Source: CAVQBJ01 sp963724405 (GTDB lineage: Bacteria; Actinomycetota; Thermoleophilia; Solirubrobacterales; Solirubrobacteraceae). From it: DNA of 64,000 nt. Position numbers and translations under genes: made by a program. Positions 49,249 to 58,447 of this stretch are shown here, piece after piece. The notes under the pieces are model-generated. The model made no database searches, was not told the DNA's origin, and was given only the letters and a program-made list of their open reading frames with translations. How positions within the stretch are numbered: the stretch's first letter is position 1; each line of letters opens with the position of its first letter. The stretch is taken from contig CAVRUQ010000006.1 in NCBI GenBank assembly GCA_963724405.1, positions 124,001 through 188,000 on the forward strand. Reading direction: 5' to 3'.

Positions 49249-50466
49249 ATGAGCGACGCGGGCGCATACCGGTTGCAGGCCCTCGCGGAGGCGGCGTTGA
49301 AGCTCGCCCGCAGCGCCCCCACCGGGCAGCTCGCGCTCGCCCGCCTGGCCGAGGCGATCGACCCGCTGTGGCTCGGGCGGCCCTGGACCGACGAGCTCGC
49401 GCCCGAGCTGCAGCGCGCACTGGACGCGGCGAGCGAGCCGGTCGCCTTCAAGGCGATCGAGCGCGCGCTGCGCGACGCCTGGGGCACGGCCGCGACCCGC
49501 GAGCTCGACGACCTCGAGCCCGGGCCGGTGGCCGTCACGCCGATCGCCCAGGTGCATCGCGGCACGCTCGGCGGGGCGCCCGTCGCGGTCAAGGTGCTGC
49601 GCCCGTCGATCGCCGGCCGGGTGCGCCAGGATCTCGTGCTCCTCGACGCGCTCGCACGACCGCTCGGCGCCGCACTGCCGGGCCTCGATCCCGCGCCGAT
49701 GATCTCCGAGGTGCGCGAGCGCGTGCTCGAGGAGCTCGATCTCGACAGCGAGGCCGACGCGCAGCGGCGCGTGCATCGGGCGCTGCGCGATCATCCGACC
49801 CTGTACGTCCCGTCCCCGGTGGGCCGGCTCAGCCATCACACCGTTCTCGTCAGCCCGTGGCTCGAAGGCACGCCGCTCGCGGCGACCGAAGGTCGCGAGC
49901 GCGACCGCGCCGCCGCGCTGTACGCCGCTTTCGTCCTCGGCGGGGCGCGCTTCGGGCTCGTACACGCCGCGCCCGGGCGCCTCGACGCCCTGCTCCTCGC
50001 CGACCGGCGCGTCGCCGTGCTCGACTTCGGCGCCGTCGGCGCGACCGATGACGCACGCGTGCAGGCGAGCGCCGACGCGCTCGACGCGCTGAGCGGCGAC
50101 GACGGCACGGCGTTCGCGGCCGCGCTCGCGACCCTCGGAGTGCTGCCGCCCGGCGACGGCGAGCGCGCGCTCTCGCTCGCGCGCCACGGGCTCGGTCCGC
50201 TCGCCGACGGCCGCCCCGGCCGACTCGACGGGGACGCCGTGACCGCGGCGCGCGATCGCCTCGCCGAGCGCCCGCGCGAGCTCGCGCGCCTCGTGCTGGC
50301 CGTCGCGCCGGCGCCCGGCGATCTGTGGCCCCTGCGCGGCGCCGGGCAGGTGTTCGCGGCGATCGCTCGCGCGGGGGGCGGGACGGCGGACTGGCTGTCG
50401 CTCGCCCGCGCGGCCCTGCGCGACGGCTGGGACGCCGCCCGCGACGTCGAGCGCTTCCTCGGTTAG
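49249..50466 (+). CDS. ABC1/UbiB-family protein kinase-like protein lacking the catalytic loop
   Basis: A 405-residue UbiB-like fold. The family Ala-rich/ATP region is seen as VTPIAQVHRGTLGGAPVAVKVL with Lys115, then EVRERVLEELDLDSEADAQRR, LVSPWLEGTPL and the metal-binding LDFGAVG (259-261). In active UbiB proteins the loop before DFG reads HxDPHPGN; here it is HAAPGRLDA (239-247), so the catalytic Asp and the metal-binding Asn are missing. It is therefore a candidate pseudokinase or ATP-binding protein. TACGGT lies 8 nt before ATG 49249. No quinone synthesis genes are nearby. Confidence 0.78.
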   Translation: MSDAGAYRLQALAEAALKLARSAPTGQLALARLAEAIDPLWLGRPWTDELAPELQRALDAASEPVAFKAIERALRDAWGTAATRELDDLEPGPVAVTPIAQVHRGTLGGAPVAVKVLRPSIAGRVRQDLVLLDALARPLGAALPGLDPAPMISEVRERVLEELDLDSEADAQRRVHRALRDHPTLYVPSPVGRLSHHTVLVSPWLEGTPLAATEGRERDRAAALYAAFVLGGARFGLVHAAPGRLDALLLADRRVAVLDFGAVGATDDARVQASADALDALSGDDGTAFAAALATLGVLPPGDGERALSLARHGLGPLADGRPGRLDGDAVTAARDRLAERPRELARLVLAVAPAPGDLWPLRGAGQVFAAIARAGGGTADWLSLARAALRDGWDAARDVERFLG

Positions 50467-50471
50467 TCAGC

Positions 50472-52307
50472 TCAGTGGAGGGCCGGATCGTCGGCCGCGT
50501 CGCGCGACGGGGCGGCGCCGTTGGCGGCGCCGGCCGCCACTTCGCCGTTGGACGCCCCGGCCCGCGCGCCGCGGCCCTCCAGACCGCTTTCGGCCGCCGC
50601 CGCCCGCAGCCGCAGGAAGGCGTCGACCACCACGGGGTCGAAATGGCGTCCGCGCTGGGCCGCGATCTCGGTCAGCGCCCGCTCGCGGGTCCAGGCCGGC
50701 TTGTAGGGGCGGTCGGCGAGCAGCGCGTCGTAGACGTCGCAGACGGCGCAGATGCGTCCGACGAGCGGTATCTCCTCCCCCTTCAGACCGTAGGGGTACC
50801 CGGTGCCGTCCCAGCGCTCGTGGTGGGTCCGCGCGATCGTCTCGGCCATCCGCACGAGCGCCGAGGGTGAGCCGGCGAGGATCTCGCTGCCGATGACCGT
50901 GTGCTGGTTGACGACCTCCCGCTCGCCCGTCTGCAGCGGACCGGTCTTCAGCAGGATGCGATCGGGGATCCCGACCTTGCCGACGTCGTGGAGCATGCTC
51001 GCGTGGCGCATCAGCTCGGCCTCCTCCGCGTCGAGGCCGAGCGCGAGGCCCAGCTCCTCGGCCAACAGGCCGATGCTCTCGAGGTGGCGCCCGGTCTCGA
51101 AGTCGCGTTGCTCGACCGCCTGGGCGAGACGACGGATGATCTCGAGCTGGCTGTCCTGCAGCTCGCGCGTCCGTTCGGACACGCGCGCCGCGAGCCGGGC
51201 ATTCTCATCGGACACCCGCTCGCGCTCCTGCCGGTCCAGAACGCTGGCCGAAACGAGGATCGCCGCCGCCCCGACCGCGAGCGCGAGCAGCGGCGCGACG
51301 CCGGGCAACACGGCGCCGGCGTCGAAGGCGAGCTGCGCCACGACCACGTAGACGAGCCCGGCGACGACGGCGACCGCGACGGCACCCGGGGCGCGGAGGC
51401 GCAGCCGGGCCAGCGGCGCCACGAGGGCGAGAGCCACGACGCACAGGAAGGCCAGCAGGCCCGACGCGTCGCCCAACGGGAGGCCGTGCAGGGTGGTCCA
51501 GATCGCGTTGGCCCAGATCTCGGCGCCCGAGATGAGGCCGCTGCCGCTCGTCGGCGTCGGGTACACGTCGTGCACGGACGGGTCGGTCACGCCGACGACG
51601 ACGATCCGCCCGCGCAGGTCCGAGGCCGGCACCACGCCGTGCAGGACGTCGGAGAACGAGTAGGTCGGGAACGCCCCCTCGCCACCGCGGTAGTCGATGA
51701 GGGCGCCGGCGGCGGGAAACGCCTGCGGCGAGACGGCTCGGCCGGTCGCGTGCTGGACGGCGACGACCGCGAGGCTGTCGAGCTTCCCGGTCTCGAACGG
51801 GAAGCGGTCGATCACGCCGTTATCGCGGATGAGGTTGCTCGAGGCCGGCAGCGCGCCGATCGCCGCGAGGTTCGCGTTGCCGCCGAGGATGTTCGTCTGC
51901 CCCTCGTTGCCGGTCTCGGAGGTGGCGAGCACCGTGCCGGGCGCCCGCGCGACCGCGCGGTAGAGGGCGAGATCCTGGGCCGGCACGGTCGGCTCGGTGA
52001 ACTGGACGTCATAGACGATCTGGGCCACGCCGTCCTCACGGAGGCGGTCGATCATCGCCCCGTGCACCGAGCGCGGGAACGGCCAGCGCAACGCAAGCTC
52101 GGTGAGCGTTCGGGGGTCGATCGCCACCACGGCGACGCCGTGCGGCGGCGGGACGGAGCGCACGGCGAAGCGGGCGTTGACCGTGCTCTGCTCGGGCCCG
52201 GAGAGCCAGCCCGTCGCCTGGACGAGCAACCCGACCGCGAGCGCGAGGAGCGCCGCGGGGAGCACCGAGAGGAGCGGGCGCCGCCGGTCGCCGGAGCGGT
52301 CGCTCAT
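50472..52307 (-). CDS. CHASE2-HD-GYP c-di-GMP phosphodiesterase
   Basis: A 611-residue membrane sensor. An N-terminal transmembrane helix (LSVLPAALLALAVGLLVQA) precedes a CHASE2 extracellular domain (about 45-300: VAVVAIDPRTLTELALRWPFPR, GRIVVVGVTDPSVHDVYPTP), then about three transmembrane helices, a short coiled coil (ENARLAARVSERTRELQDSQ) and an HD-GYP domain: HASMLHDVGKVGIPDRILLK, HTVIGSEIL, ARTHHERWDGTGYP and GRICAVCDVYDAL. HD and HHE metal motifs and the GYP motif are all intact, so it should degrade c-di-GMP. The ATG overlaps the stop of the upstream gene (ATGA). The C-terminal 45 residues are Ala/Gly-rich. Confidence 0.9.
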   Translation of the reverse strand: MSDRSGDRRRPLLSVLPAALLALAVGLLVQATGWLSGPEQSTVNARFAVRSVPPPHGVAVVAIDPRTLTELALRWPFPRSVHGAMIDRLREDGVAQIVYDVQFTEPTVPAQDLALYRAVARAPGTVLATSETGNEGQTNILGGNANLAAIGALPASSNLIRDNGVIDRFPFETGKLDSLAVVAVQHATGRAVSPQAFPAAGALIDYRGGEGAFPTYSFSDVLHGVVPASDLRGRIVVVGVTDPSVHDVYPTPTSGSGLISGAEIWANAIWTTLHGLPLGDASGLLAFLCVVALALVAPLARLRLRAPGAVAVAVVAGLVYVVVAQLAFDAGAVLPGVAPLLALAVGAAAILVSASVLDRQERERVSDENARLAARVSERTRELQDSQLEIIRRLAQAVEQRDFETGRHLESIGLLAEELGLALGLDAEEAELMRHASMLHDVGKVGIPDRILLKTGPLQTGEREVVNQHTVIGSEILAGSPSALVRMAETIARTHHERWDGTGYPYGLKGEEIPLVGRICAVCDVYDALLADRPYKPAWTRERALTEIAAQRGRHFDPVVVDAFLRLRAAAAESGLEGRGARAGASNGEVAAGAANGAAPSRDAADDPALH

Positions 52308-54400
52308 CGCCGCACCGTCGGCGCGAGGTAAGACTGCCCCGCGTGCAGCAGCACCCGCCGCCGCACGTGCAGGGCACGCACGAGAACCCGGCCCTGTACC
52401 ACGTGTGTGAGCGTACCGTCGCAGCGGTCCGCTGTCAGCCACAGCGTCCCCTGGACGGTCCCCACGCTGTCGCGGCCGTGGGTGCTGAAGGAGCCGCCGC
52501 TGTCACGCGACCACAACTGGCGCACGACGTGGTGGCGGCTCGACGGAGCGTGGCGCCGGGCGAGATGCGCCCGCACCGTGGATGTGCAGACGCCGAAGTC
52601 ACCGTCGACCAGGACGATGGCGACCGGTCCACCCGGCGGCGCCTGCGCGATCGAGACCACGCCGCCGGACAGCAGGATCGTCGCGGCGGCGAACGGGGCG
52701 GCGGCCGTGGCCGCGCCGCGCACGCCGCGGGCGGGCGGGCGGCGCTGCAGGAAGGTGAGCTTGACGATCCCGTGGCGCGCGTCGATGCGCGCGCCGACCG
52801 GCAGCACCGAGCGGGGACCGAGGGCGGAGAATCTGCCGCCGGGACCGCGGACGAGGACGATGCCGGACACGAGGCCGGCCGCCAACGAACGGCCGGCCAC
52901 CACCCCGGTGAGCGAGAGCGGGCCGAGGTTGACGCCGAGGAGCCCGCCGTCCGGCCCGGTCACGCCCGTGGCGGCCAGGACGCCGCCGTGCCCGGTCGCG
53001 CGAGCGCCGCTCGGCGAGGCCGTGCTCGTGGTGCTCGTCGCCGTGGTGCTCGTCGCGGTCGAATCCGTCGCCGTCGCACTGGTCGTCGGGCCGGCGGTGG
53101 TGAACGTGCCGTCGGGACCGTCGGTCGTGCCGGACCCGTTCGCCGCCACGAGGCGGTAGTGGTAGGTCGTGTCCGGCTGGAGCCCGGAGATCGCCGTGGA
53201 CACCTGCGCGTCACCGGTGGCGGCGGCGGCGGTCAGATCCGGCGTCTGCGCGCCGTAGCCCCCGCTCGGGCCGTACTCGAAGTAGTAGCTCGTCGGCTGC
53301 GCGTTGGTCTGCAGGCCCCCGACCAGCGTCGCCGCGGTGGCCGTCACCGACTCCGCGCCGCCCGCCGTCACAACCGGAGCGAAGGTGAGCTCGCCGATGG
53401 CCGATGGATCGCCGGGGAAGGTCAGCCAGAGGTTGCCGTCGGTGCCGGCGACCACGTCCCACGGCGAGTCGAACGGGAACATCGACCCGATGTCGTCCTG
53501 CGTGAGGAGGCCGGTGACGGTCACCGAGCCGATCGCGCCGGGGCCGTTGGGGGCCGTCGGGGCGAGCCCGAAGGGCTCGGTGAAGTACAGCCGACCGTCG
53601 GGACCGGACGCGATGTACTGCATCCCGATCGTCGACGCCGACGTGGCGAACTCCGCCACGGAGCCGGTCGGCGTGATCCGGCCCACGCCGACGAACGCGC
53701 GCGTCTCGGTGAACCAGAGGTTGCCGTCGGGTCCGGCGACGATGCCCTGCGGGCATCCGCTGCCGGCGGCGAACATCGTGATCTGACCCGCCGGCGTGAT
53801 GCGCCCGATGTGACCGCTGCAGTCGGTGAACCAGACGTTGCCGTCGGGGCCGGCGGTGATCCCGTTGAGCGCACCGTGAGCGCCAAGGCCCGCGCGGTAC
53901 TCGCGGACGGAGCCGCCGGCGCTGATCACGCCGATCGCCCCGCCGGCGCCGCCGTCGGTGAACCAGAGGCTGCCGTCCGCGGTGACAGCGAGCTGGCCGG
54001 CCTCGACACCGCCCGGAAGCGAGGACGCGTAATCGGTCACCGCTCCGCCCGGCGTCACGTGGAGGACGTCGCCTCCGGTCACGAGCCACACCCCCCCGTC
54101 CGCGGCCGCGACGAGCGCGGACGGGGACGACCGCAGACGCGCGGCGAGCGCCGGCATCGGCTGCTCGACGATCGTGCCGTCCGTCGTGATCCGGCCGAGC
54201 GGGGCACCGGGCACGGCCTGGGTGAACCAGACCCCGCCTCCGGGCGCGGCGGCGGCGAGAACCGGCGTCGCACCAACGGGCAGTCCGGCCGTGAAGACCT
54301 GCAACGACGGGGCCCCCGAGGCCGGTGCCACGGTGACGCCGAACGACGCGAGCGACGTGGCGACGCCCAGAACGCAGACCGACAAGCGCCAGCGAGGCAT
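52304..54400 (-). CDS. Secreted Vgb-like beta-propeller with Fn3 and FecR-like module
   Basis: A 698-residue exported protein. Signal peptide (WRLSVCVLGVATSLASFGVT), then a six- to seven-bladed propeller of the virginiamycin-B-lyase type (repeats like GITAGPDGNVWFTDCSGHIGRIT and GIVAGPDGNLWFTETRAFVG). Next comes a fibronectin-III-like domain (GLQTNAQPTSYYFEYGPSGG...ISGLQPDTTYHYRLVAAN), a Thr/Ser linker and a C-terminal FecR-like module (DARHGIVKLTFL, FSTHGRDSVGTVQGTLWL, ADRCDGTLTHVVQGRV, LLHAGQSYLAP). The propeller probably binds rather than degrades streptogramin. It is coupled to the CHASE2-HD-GYP gene by ATGA, which links an exported protein with a c-di-GMP sensor. Confidence 0.75.
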   Translation of the reverse strand: MPRWRLSVCVLGVATSLASFGVTVAPASGAPSLQVFTAGLPVGATPVLAAAAPGGGVWFTQAVPGAPLGRITTDGTIVEQPMPALAARLRSSPSALVAAADGGVWLVTGGDVLHVTPGGAVTDYASSLPGGVEAGQLAVTADGSLWFTDGGAGGAIGVISAGGSVREYRAGLGAHGALNGITAGPDGNVWFTDCSGHIGRITPAGQITMFAAGSGCPQGIVAGPDGNLWFTETRAFVGVGRITPTGSVAEFATSASTIGMQYIASGPDGRLYFTEPFGLAPTAPNGPGAIGSVTVTGLLTQDDIGSMFPFDSPWDVVAGTDGNLWLTFPGDPSAIGELTFAPVVTAGGAESVTATAATLVGGLQTNAQPTSYYFEYGPSGGYGAQTPDLTAAAATGDAQVSTAISGLQPDTTYHYRLVAANGSGTTDGPDGTFTTAGPTTSATATDSTATSTTATSTTSTASPSGARATGHGGVLAATGVTGPDGGLLGVNLGPLSLTGVVAGRSLAAGLVSGIVLVRGPGGRFSALGPRSVLPVGARIDARHGIVKLTFLQRRPPARGVRGAATAAAPFAAATILLSGGVVSIAQAPPGGPVAIVLVDGDFGVCTSTVRAHLARRHAPSSRHHVVRQLWSRDSGGSFSTHGRDSVGTVQGTLWLTADRCDGTLTHVVQGRVLVRALHVRRRVLLHAGQSYLAPTVRR

Positions 54401-54558
54401 CTGTGGACAGTCTCCTCGCACAAGGGGTGGACGAAAGGCACCACAACTCTACTCACGGCCGAGCGCCCGAAACGCACGGTCGCGGCGGCCGAACCTCCGC
54501 ACAGCTACGCATCTCGGCGCGCGCGCACTCCGCGGCCGACCCTCGCCGCGGTGAACGA

Positions 54559-55206
54559 TCAGTGCGAGAGCACCTTCAACACGACGATGACGAGCCCGAA
54601 CAGCCCGCCGAGCACAGCGGTGAGGGCGACGCTCGCGGCCGAGCGCCCGATGCGGTGAGCCGCGACGGCGGCGAGCAGGAAGAGCACCACCACTCCGACG
54701 TACACGGCCACGAGCGCGGCGTTCTCGCGCGACAGCACGTGCACGATGCCGAGGACGAGAACGAACAGCGTCGGCAGCGCGGCGATGACCATTCCGCCCT
54801 CCTCCCGGAGGATCCGTGCCGTGTCGCGCCAGCTGTCAGCGCCGGCGATCGCCTCCGCGTACGCGTGCGCGAGCCAGAACACGAGCATCGTCGCCGCGAC
54901 GGTGGCGAACGACTGCGCCGGCGGGGCCTGCTCGTGCACCTCGAGCGCGGCGACGACCGAGGTGACGACGACCTGGCCGTAGATCGCGGCGGCCAGGCCG
55001 CGGACCGCCCCGTGGGCGACCCGGGCCGGCGCCGGCGCGACGGACGCGGGCGGCGCGTCCTGCGGCGCGGGCGGTGCCGATTCCGGCGCGAGCCGCGCCG
55101 GCTCCGCACCGGGCTGCACCGGCTCCGCGTCCGGCGTCGCGGGCCCCGGCGCCGGCCGAGGCCCGGTCGGCCGCTGCTCGTTCTCCGCCCGAGACGCATC
55201 GCTCAC
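54559..55206 (-). CDS. Membrane protein with Pro/Ala-rich cytoplasmic tail
   Basis: A 215-residue protein. Residues 1-65 are Pro/Ala/Glu-rich and disordered. Four hydrophobic segments follow (about 75-92, 104-120, 140-160, and 165-185 with 190-212): GQVVVTSVVAALEVHEQAPP, SFATVAATMLVFWLAHAYA, MVIAALPTLFVLVLGIVHVL and a C-terminal ALTAVLGGLFGLVIVVLKVL. It looks like the small VIT-like or DUF-type membrane proteins of actinobacteria and is not assigned. GTG 55206 is used because further upstream would overlap the divergent gene's promoter TAGTAT (55213-55218). Confidence 0.55.
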   Translation of the reverse strand: MSDASRAENEQRPTGPRPAPGPATPDAEPVQPGAEPARLAPESAPPAPQDAPPASVAPAPARVAHGAVRGLAAAIYGQVVVTSVVAALEVHEQAPPAQSFATVAATMLVFWLAHAYAEAIAGADSWRDTARILREEGGMVIAALPTLFVLVLGIVHVLSRENAALVAVYVGVVVLFLLAAVAAHRIGRSAASVALTAVLGGLFGLVIVVLKVLSH

Positions 55207-55240
55207 GCGCTCTAGTATCCGTGTCCTGCGCAAGACGCTC

Positions 55241-56284
55241 GTGTCGATCCTCGCCGCAGCCGTCATTCCGCTGCCGGCCGGATGGCCGCACCGCCTCGCC
55301 CTCGGCGTCTCGGACTCGCCCAACGACGCCGCCGCGCTGCGCCGCCAGGCGCCGTTTGACCTGCGCTATCAGTACCTCGCCGGCGGGGTGAACACCGGCC
55401 ACGGCTGGTCGACCTGGAACCCGAACGGGACGTTCGCCTCGCTGTACGTGAGCGAGTCGCTGCGCGCGCACATGATCCCCGTGCTCACGTACTACCAGCT
55501 GCTCCAGAGCGCGCCCTCGGCCGGCACGAGCGAGTCGGCGCGCGACATCTCCAACCTGCGCGACGCGGCGACGATGAGCGCCTACTGGAACGACTACGAG
55601 CTGCTGTTGCGGCGCCTCCGGGCGGCGGCCGGAAACCGCCTCGTCGTCGTGCACCTCGAGCCGGACCTGTGGGGCTACCTCGAGCAGGCCGGCGACGTCG
55701 CGCTCGCGCGCGGCCTGGCGCAGCGGTTCATCGCCCTGCGCGACACGCTGGCCCCCAACGTGCGCCTCGCCTGGCATCTGAGCACATGGGGCACCGGCGA
55801 GGACCCGACCTACTCCAAGCCCTCGCTCGCACACATGGACGTGCTCGCCCGGCGCTCGGCGGCGTTCTACGCGTCGCTGCACGCCCACTTCGACCTCGTC
55901 TTCAACGACGTCACCGACCGCGACGCCGGCTTCTACCTGAAGATCGAGGGAAACCCGAACACGGCCTGGGCGGCGGGCGACTTCGCTCGGCACACGCGCT
56001 ACGTCGCCACCTTCACCCACATCACCCACACGCCGGTCGCCTACTGGCAGCTCCCGCTCGGCAACACGACGCTCGACAACACCTGGACGCACTTCCGCGA
56101 CGACCGGGTGCAGTGGTGGCTCGGCGACCCGAGCGGCGCGCACCTGCGGGCCGAGCGCGCGGCCGGGGTCATCGGGCTGCTGTTCGGCGGCGGCGCCGCC
56201 GGCACGACGAGCCCGCAGACCGACGGCGGGCTCTTCTTCCGGCTGGCGGCCGCCTACCTCGCGCACCCGCTGCCACTCGGGTGA
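55241..56284 (+). CDS. Secreted glycoside-hydrolase-like protein
   Basis: A 347-residue protein with a TIM-barrel-like pattern: LALGVSDSPNDAAAL, FDLRYQYLAGGVNTGHGWSTW, PVLTYYQLLQSAPSAG, NRLVVVHLEPDLWGYLEQ (with a candidate catalytic Glu), VRLAWHLSTWGTGEDPTYS, FDLVFNDVTDRDAGFY and VAYWQLPLGNTTLDN. This resembles secreted glycoside hydrolases of unknown specificity. The printed start is GTG 55241, but TAGTAT (55213-55218) is 7 nt before an in-frame CTG at 55226. Starting there would give MRKTLVSILAAAVIPLPAG, a better signal peptide. Confidence 0.65.
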   Translation: MSILAAAVIPLPAGWPHRLALGVSDSPNDAAALRRQAPFDLRYQYLAGGVNTGHGWSTWNPNGTFASLYVSESLRAHMIPVLTYYQLLQSAPSAGTSESARDISNLRDAATMSAYWNDYELLLRRLRAAAGNRLVVVHLEPDLWGYLEQAGDVALARGLAQRFIALRDTLAPNVRLAWHLSTWGTGEDPTYSKPSLAHMDVLARRSAAFYASLHAHFDLVFNDVTDRDAGFYLKIEGNPNTAWAAGDFARHTRYVATFTHITHTPVAYWQLPLGNTTLDNTWTHFRDDRVQWWLGDPSGAHLRAERAAGVIGLLFGGGAAGTTSPQTDGGLFFRLAAAYLAHPLPLG

Positions 56285-56305
56285 CCGAGGGCGGCGCCGG
56301 CGCCG

Positions 56306-58447
56306 TCAGCGATGCGCGTCGCGCGCGGCCGCGGCGGAGCGGGACTGGCGCCCGCGCTTCACGTCGTACATCGCCGCGTCGGCGTAGCGCAGCAGCGCGT
56401 CGAGCTCGACGACCTCGGCCGGCCACACGGCCCGGCCGATGCTTGCGCGGACCCCGAGGGTATGGCCCTGGATGATGAAGGGGGACTCGAACGCGCGCTC
56501 GAGCCGGGCCGACACGGCATTGAGCTGCGTCTCGTCCCCGATCCCATCGACGAGGATCGCGAACTCATCGCCGCCGAGGCGGGCGACGCTGTCGTCGGCG
56601 CGCACGCAGGCGAGCAGCCGCTCGGCCACCTCGCAGAGGAGCTCGTCGCCGATCTCGTGCCCGAACTCGTCGTTGACCGGCTTGAACCCGTCGAGGTCGG
56701 CGTAGAAGAGCGCGAGCGGGCTCTCGCACTCGCGTGCTCGCTCGGTCGCGGCGGCAAGCCTCTCGCCGAACGCGAGCCGGTTGGCCAGGCCGGTGAGGCG
56801 GTCGTGGCGCGCCTGGTGGGTGATGTGGTCGACGAGGCGTCCGTTCTCCAGCGCGGTCACCGCGTGCGCGGCGATGCCGGAGAGGCGGTCGCGCAGCTCG
56901 GGGGTCGGCGCCAGGCGCTCGGGATCGTTGCGAACGGACACGACGACCGAGCCGATGAAGCGCTCGGCGGTGGCGATCGGCACCGCCACCGAGGCGACCG
57001 CGCCGACCTCGAGCAGCGGCTCGCGGATCGCGGACGTCTCGATGTCGATGAAGTAGGGCTCCGGGTCGGGATGCTCGAGCCAACGGGCGAGCTGCGGCAC
57101 CTCCTCGGGGCGCGACACCTCGACGCCGCCGCCGCGTCCGGGGTGGGGGTCGTTGGTCTCGTTGACGGCCCGGCGGACGCACGCGCCCTCGTCCTCGTCC
57201 CAGAGGTACACGCTCACGCGGTCGCAGTCGATGACGCCGGGCACGGCGTCGGCCAGGCGGGTGGCGACGTTCTCGCTCGTGCCAGCCTCGGCCAGGCGGC
57301 GCGCGAGGTCAAGGAGCGTGCGCGCCTCCTCGTGGCGGCGCTGGGCCTCGTCCTGGCGCAGGCGAGCCTCGACCAGCGCGGTCGCGCTGTCGAGCGCCGT
57401 CGCGGCGTAGCGGGCGTACAGCTCGAGCAGCTCACGCTCCTGGGGGAAGAACTTGGCTCCCTCCTGGTAGACGGCCACGAGCCGGCCATAGTCGTTGCGG
57501 TGCGAGCGCACCGCCGCGACGCACCAGTGCTCGGGCAGGTCGCTCGGGTCCTCGAGGAAGATGCGGTGGGCGACGAGGCGGGCCTCGTCGTCGTCGAAGC
57601 CCTTCTGATGACGCATCAGCTCGGACTCGGGTGTCGGGCGCACGGCGAGCAGGTACTTCGGCGCGCGGACCTGGTGCGCGGCGCGATCGGTGATCCGCGC
57701 GAGCGTCTCGTTCAGGTCGCCGGTGGCGATCAGGTCGGCCGCGGTCTCGAACACGCTCTGCAGGCGCTCGCCCATCGCGTCGAGCTGCTTGCGCAGGATC
57801 GACACCTGGGCGGCGTCGGCCTCGTCGCCGCCGGCACCGGGGTCCCAGCTGATCTTGTAGACGCAGTCGGCAGCGCCGAGGGCCTGGCAGGAGTCGTGCT
57901 CGACGCGGGCCGGGGGCAGCCCGAAGAGAGACGTGCTCTGGGAGAGCATGCCGGTCGTCCAGTCGCAGTGCAGGCGCTCGCGCACGAAGCCGGGCGCGGC
58001 GACGGCGCGGATCTCGGCGTAGCCCGCGCGGGCCACGACCGTTTCGAGGCGCGCGGCGACGCTGAATCGATGTGCGGCGACGCTCGTCTGGCGCAGGAGC
58101 TCCTCGGGGGAGCCGAGCGCGCGCAGCGTCGTGGCCGTCGAGGAGGAGCCGAGCACCCGCACGGCGTCCTCGCCGACGTGGCGGGCGAAGTTCGGGTCCC
58201 GGGTGACGATCTCGCCGGTGCGCCACAGGGCGACGGCGTCGTCCATCGTGACCCAGTTGCCGATGTCGGTGAGGAACTCGAGCGAGCGGCCGATGCGCGC
58301 CTCGGTCAGAAGCCGGCGCACGCCGGTGTCGCCGGCGACGCGGTGGACGCGCGCGATGAGCGTCGCCGTCAGCGCGCAGCTGAACGCGTGATCGGTGTTC
58401 GTGCAGTCGTCGGGCTGCGGGGCCGGCTCGTGGGCGCTCTCACTCAT
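56306..58447 (-). CDS. Multi-domain diguanylate cyclase (GAF-GGDEF)
   Basis: A 713-residue soluble c-di-GMP synthase. N-terminal ~220 residues form a sensory domain ending with CDWTTGMLSQSTSLFGLPPA and HDSCQALGAADCVYKISW, similar to V4R-like/arabinose-sensor-type modules. Then come a coiled-coil-linked GAF-like region (about 240-370) and a second GAF (about 385-535, VIDCDRVSVYLWDEDEGACV). The C-terminal GGDEF domain has HDRLTGLANRLAFGERL, YADLDGFKPVNDEFGHEIGD and the active site ARLGGDEFAILV. It has no EAL domain, and the residues before GGDEF do not form a clear RxxD inhibitory site. With the HD-GYP at 50472 it forms a local make-and-break pair. Confidence 0.88.
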   Translation of the reverse strand: MSESAHEPAPQPDDCTNTDHAFSCALTATLIARVHRVAGDTGVRRLLTEARIGRSLEFLTDIGNWVTMDDAVALWRTGEIVTRDPNFARHVGEDAVRVLGSSSTATTLRALGSPEELLRQTSVAAHRFSVAARLETVVARAGYAEIRAVAAPGFVRERLHCDWTTGMLSQSTSLFGLPPARVEHDSCQALGAADCVYKISWDPGAGGDEADAAQVSILRKQLDAMGERLQSVFETAADLIATGDLNETLARITDRAAHQVRAPKYLLAVRPTPESELMRHQKGFDDDEARLVAHRIFLEDPSDLPEHWCVAAVRSHRNDYGRLVAVYQEGAKFFPQERELLELYARYAATALDSATALVEARLRQDEAQRRHEEARTLLDLARRLAEAGTSENVATRLADAVPGVIDCDRVSVYLWDEDEGACVRRAVNETNDPHPGRGGGVEVSRPEEVPQLARWLEHPDPEPYFIDIETSAIREPLLEVGAVASVAVPIATAERFIGSVVVSVRNDPERLAPTPELRDRLSGIAAHAVTALENGRLVDHITHQARHDRLTGLANRLAFGERLAAATERARECESPLALFYADLDGFKPVNDEFGHEIGDELLCEVAERLLACVRADDSVARLGGDEFAILVDGIGDETQLNAVSARLERAFESPFIIQGHTLGVRASIGRAVWPAEVVELDALLRYADAAMYDVKRGRQSRSAAAARDAHR

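Noticed and set aside
52304..54400. Virginiamycin B lyase (antibiotic resistance)
   Set aside because: Only the propeller repeats match; the protein is secreted, has Fn3 and FecR-like parts, and propellers of this kind are common in non-resistance proteins.
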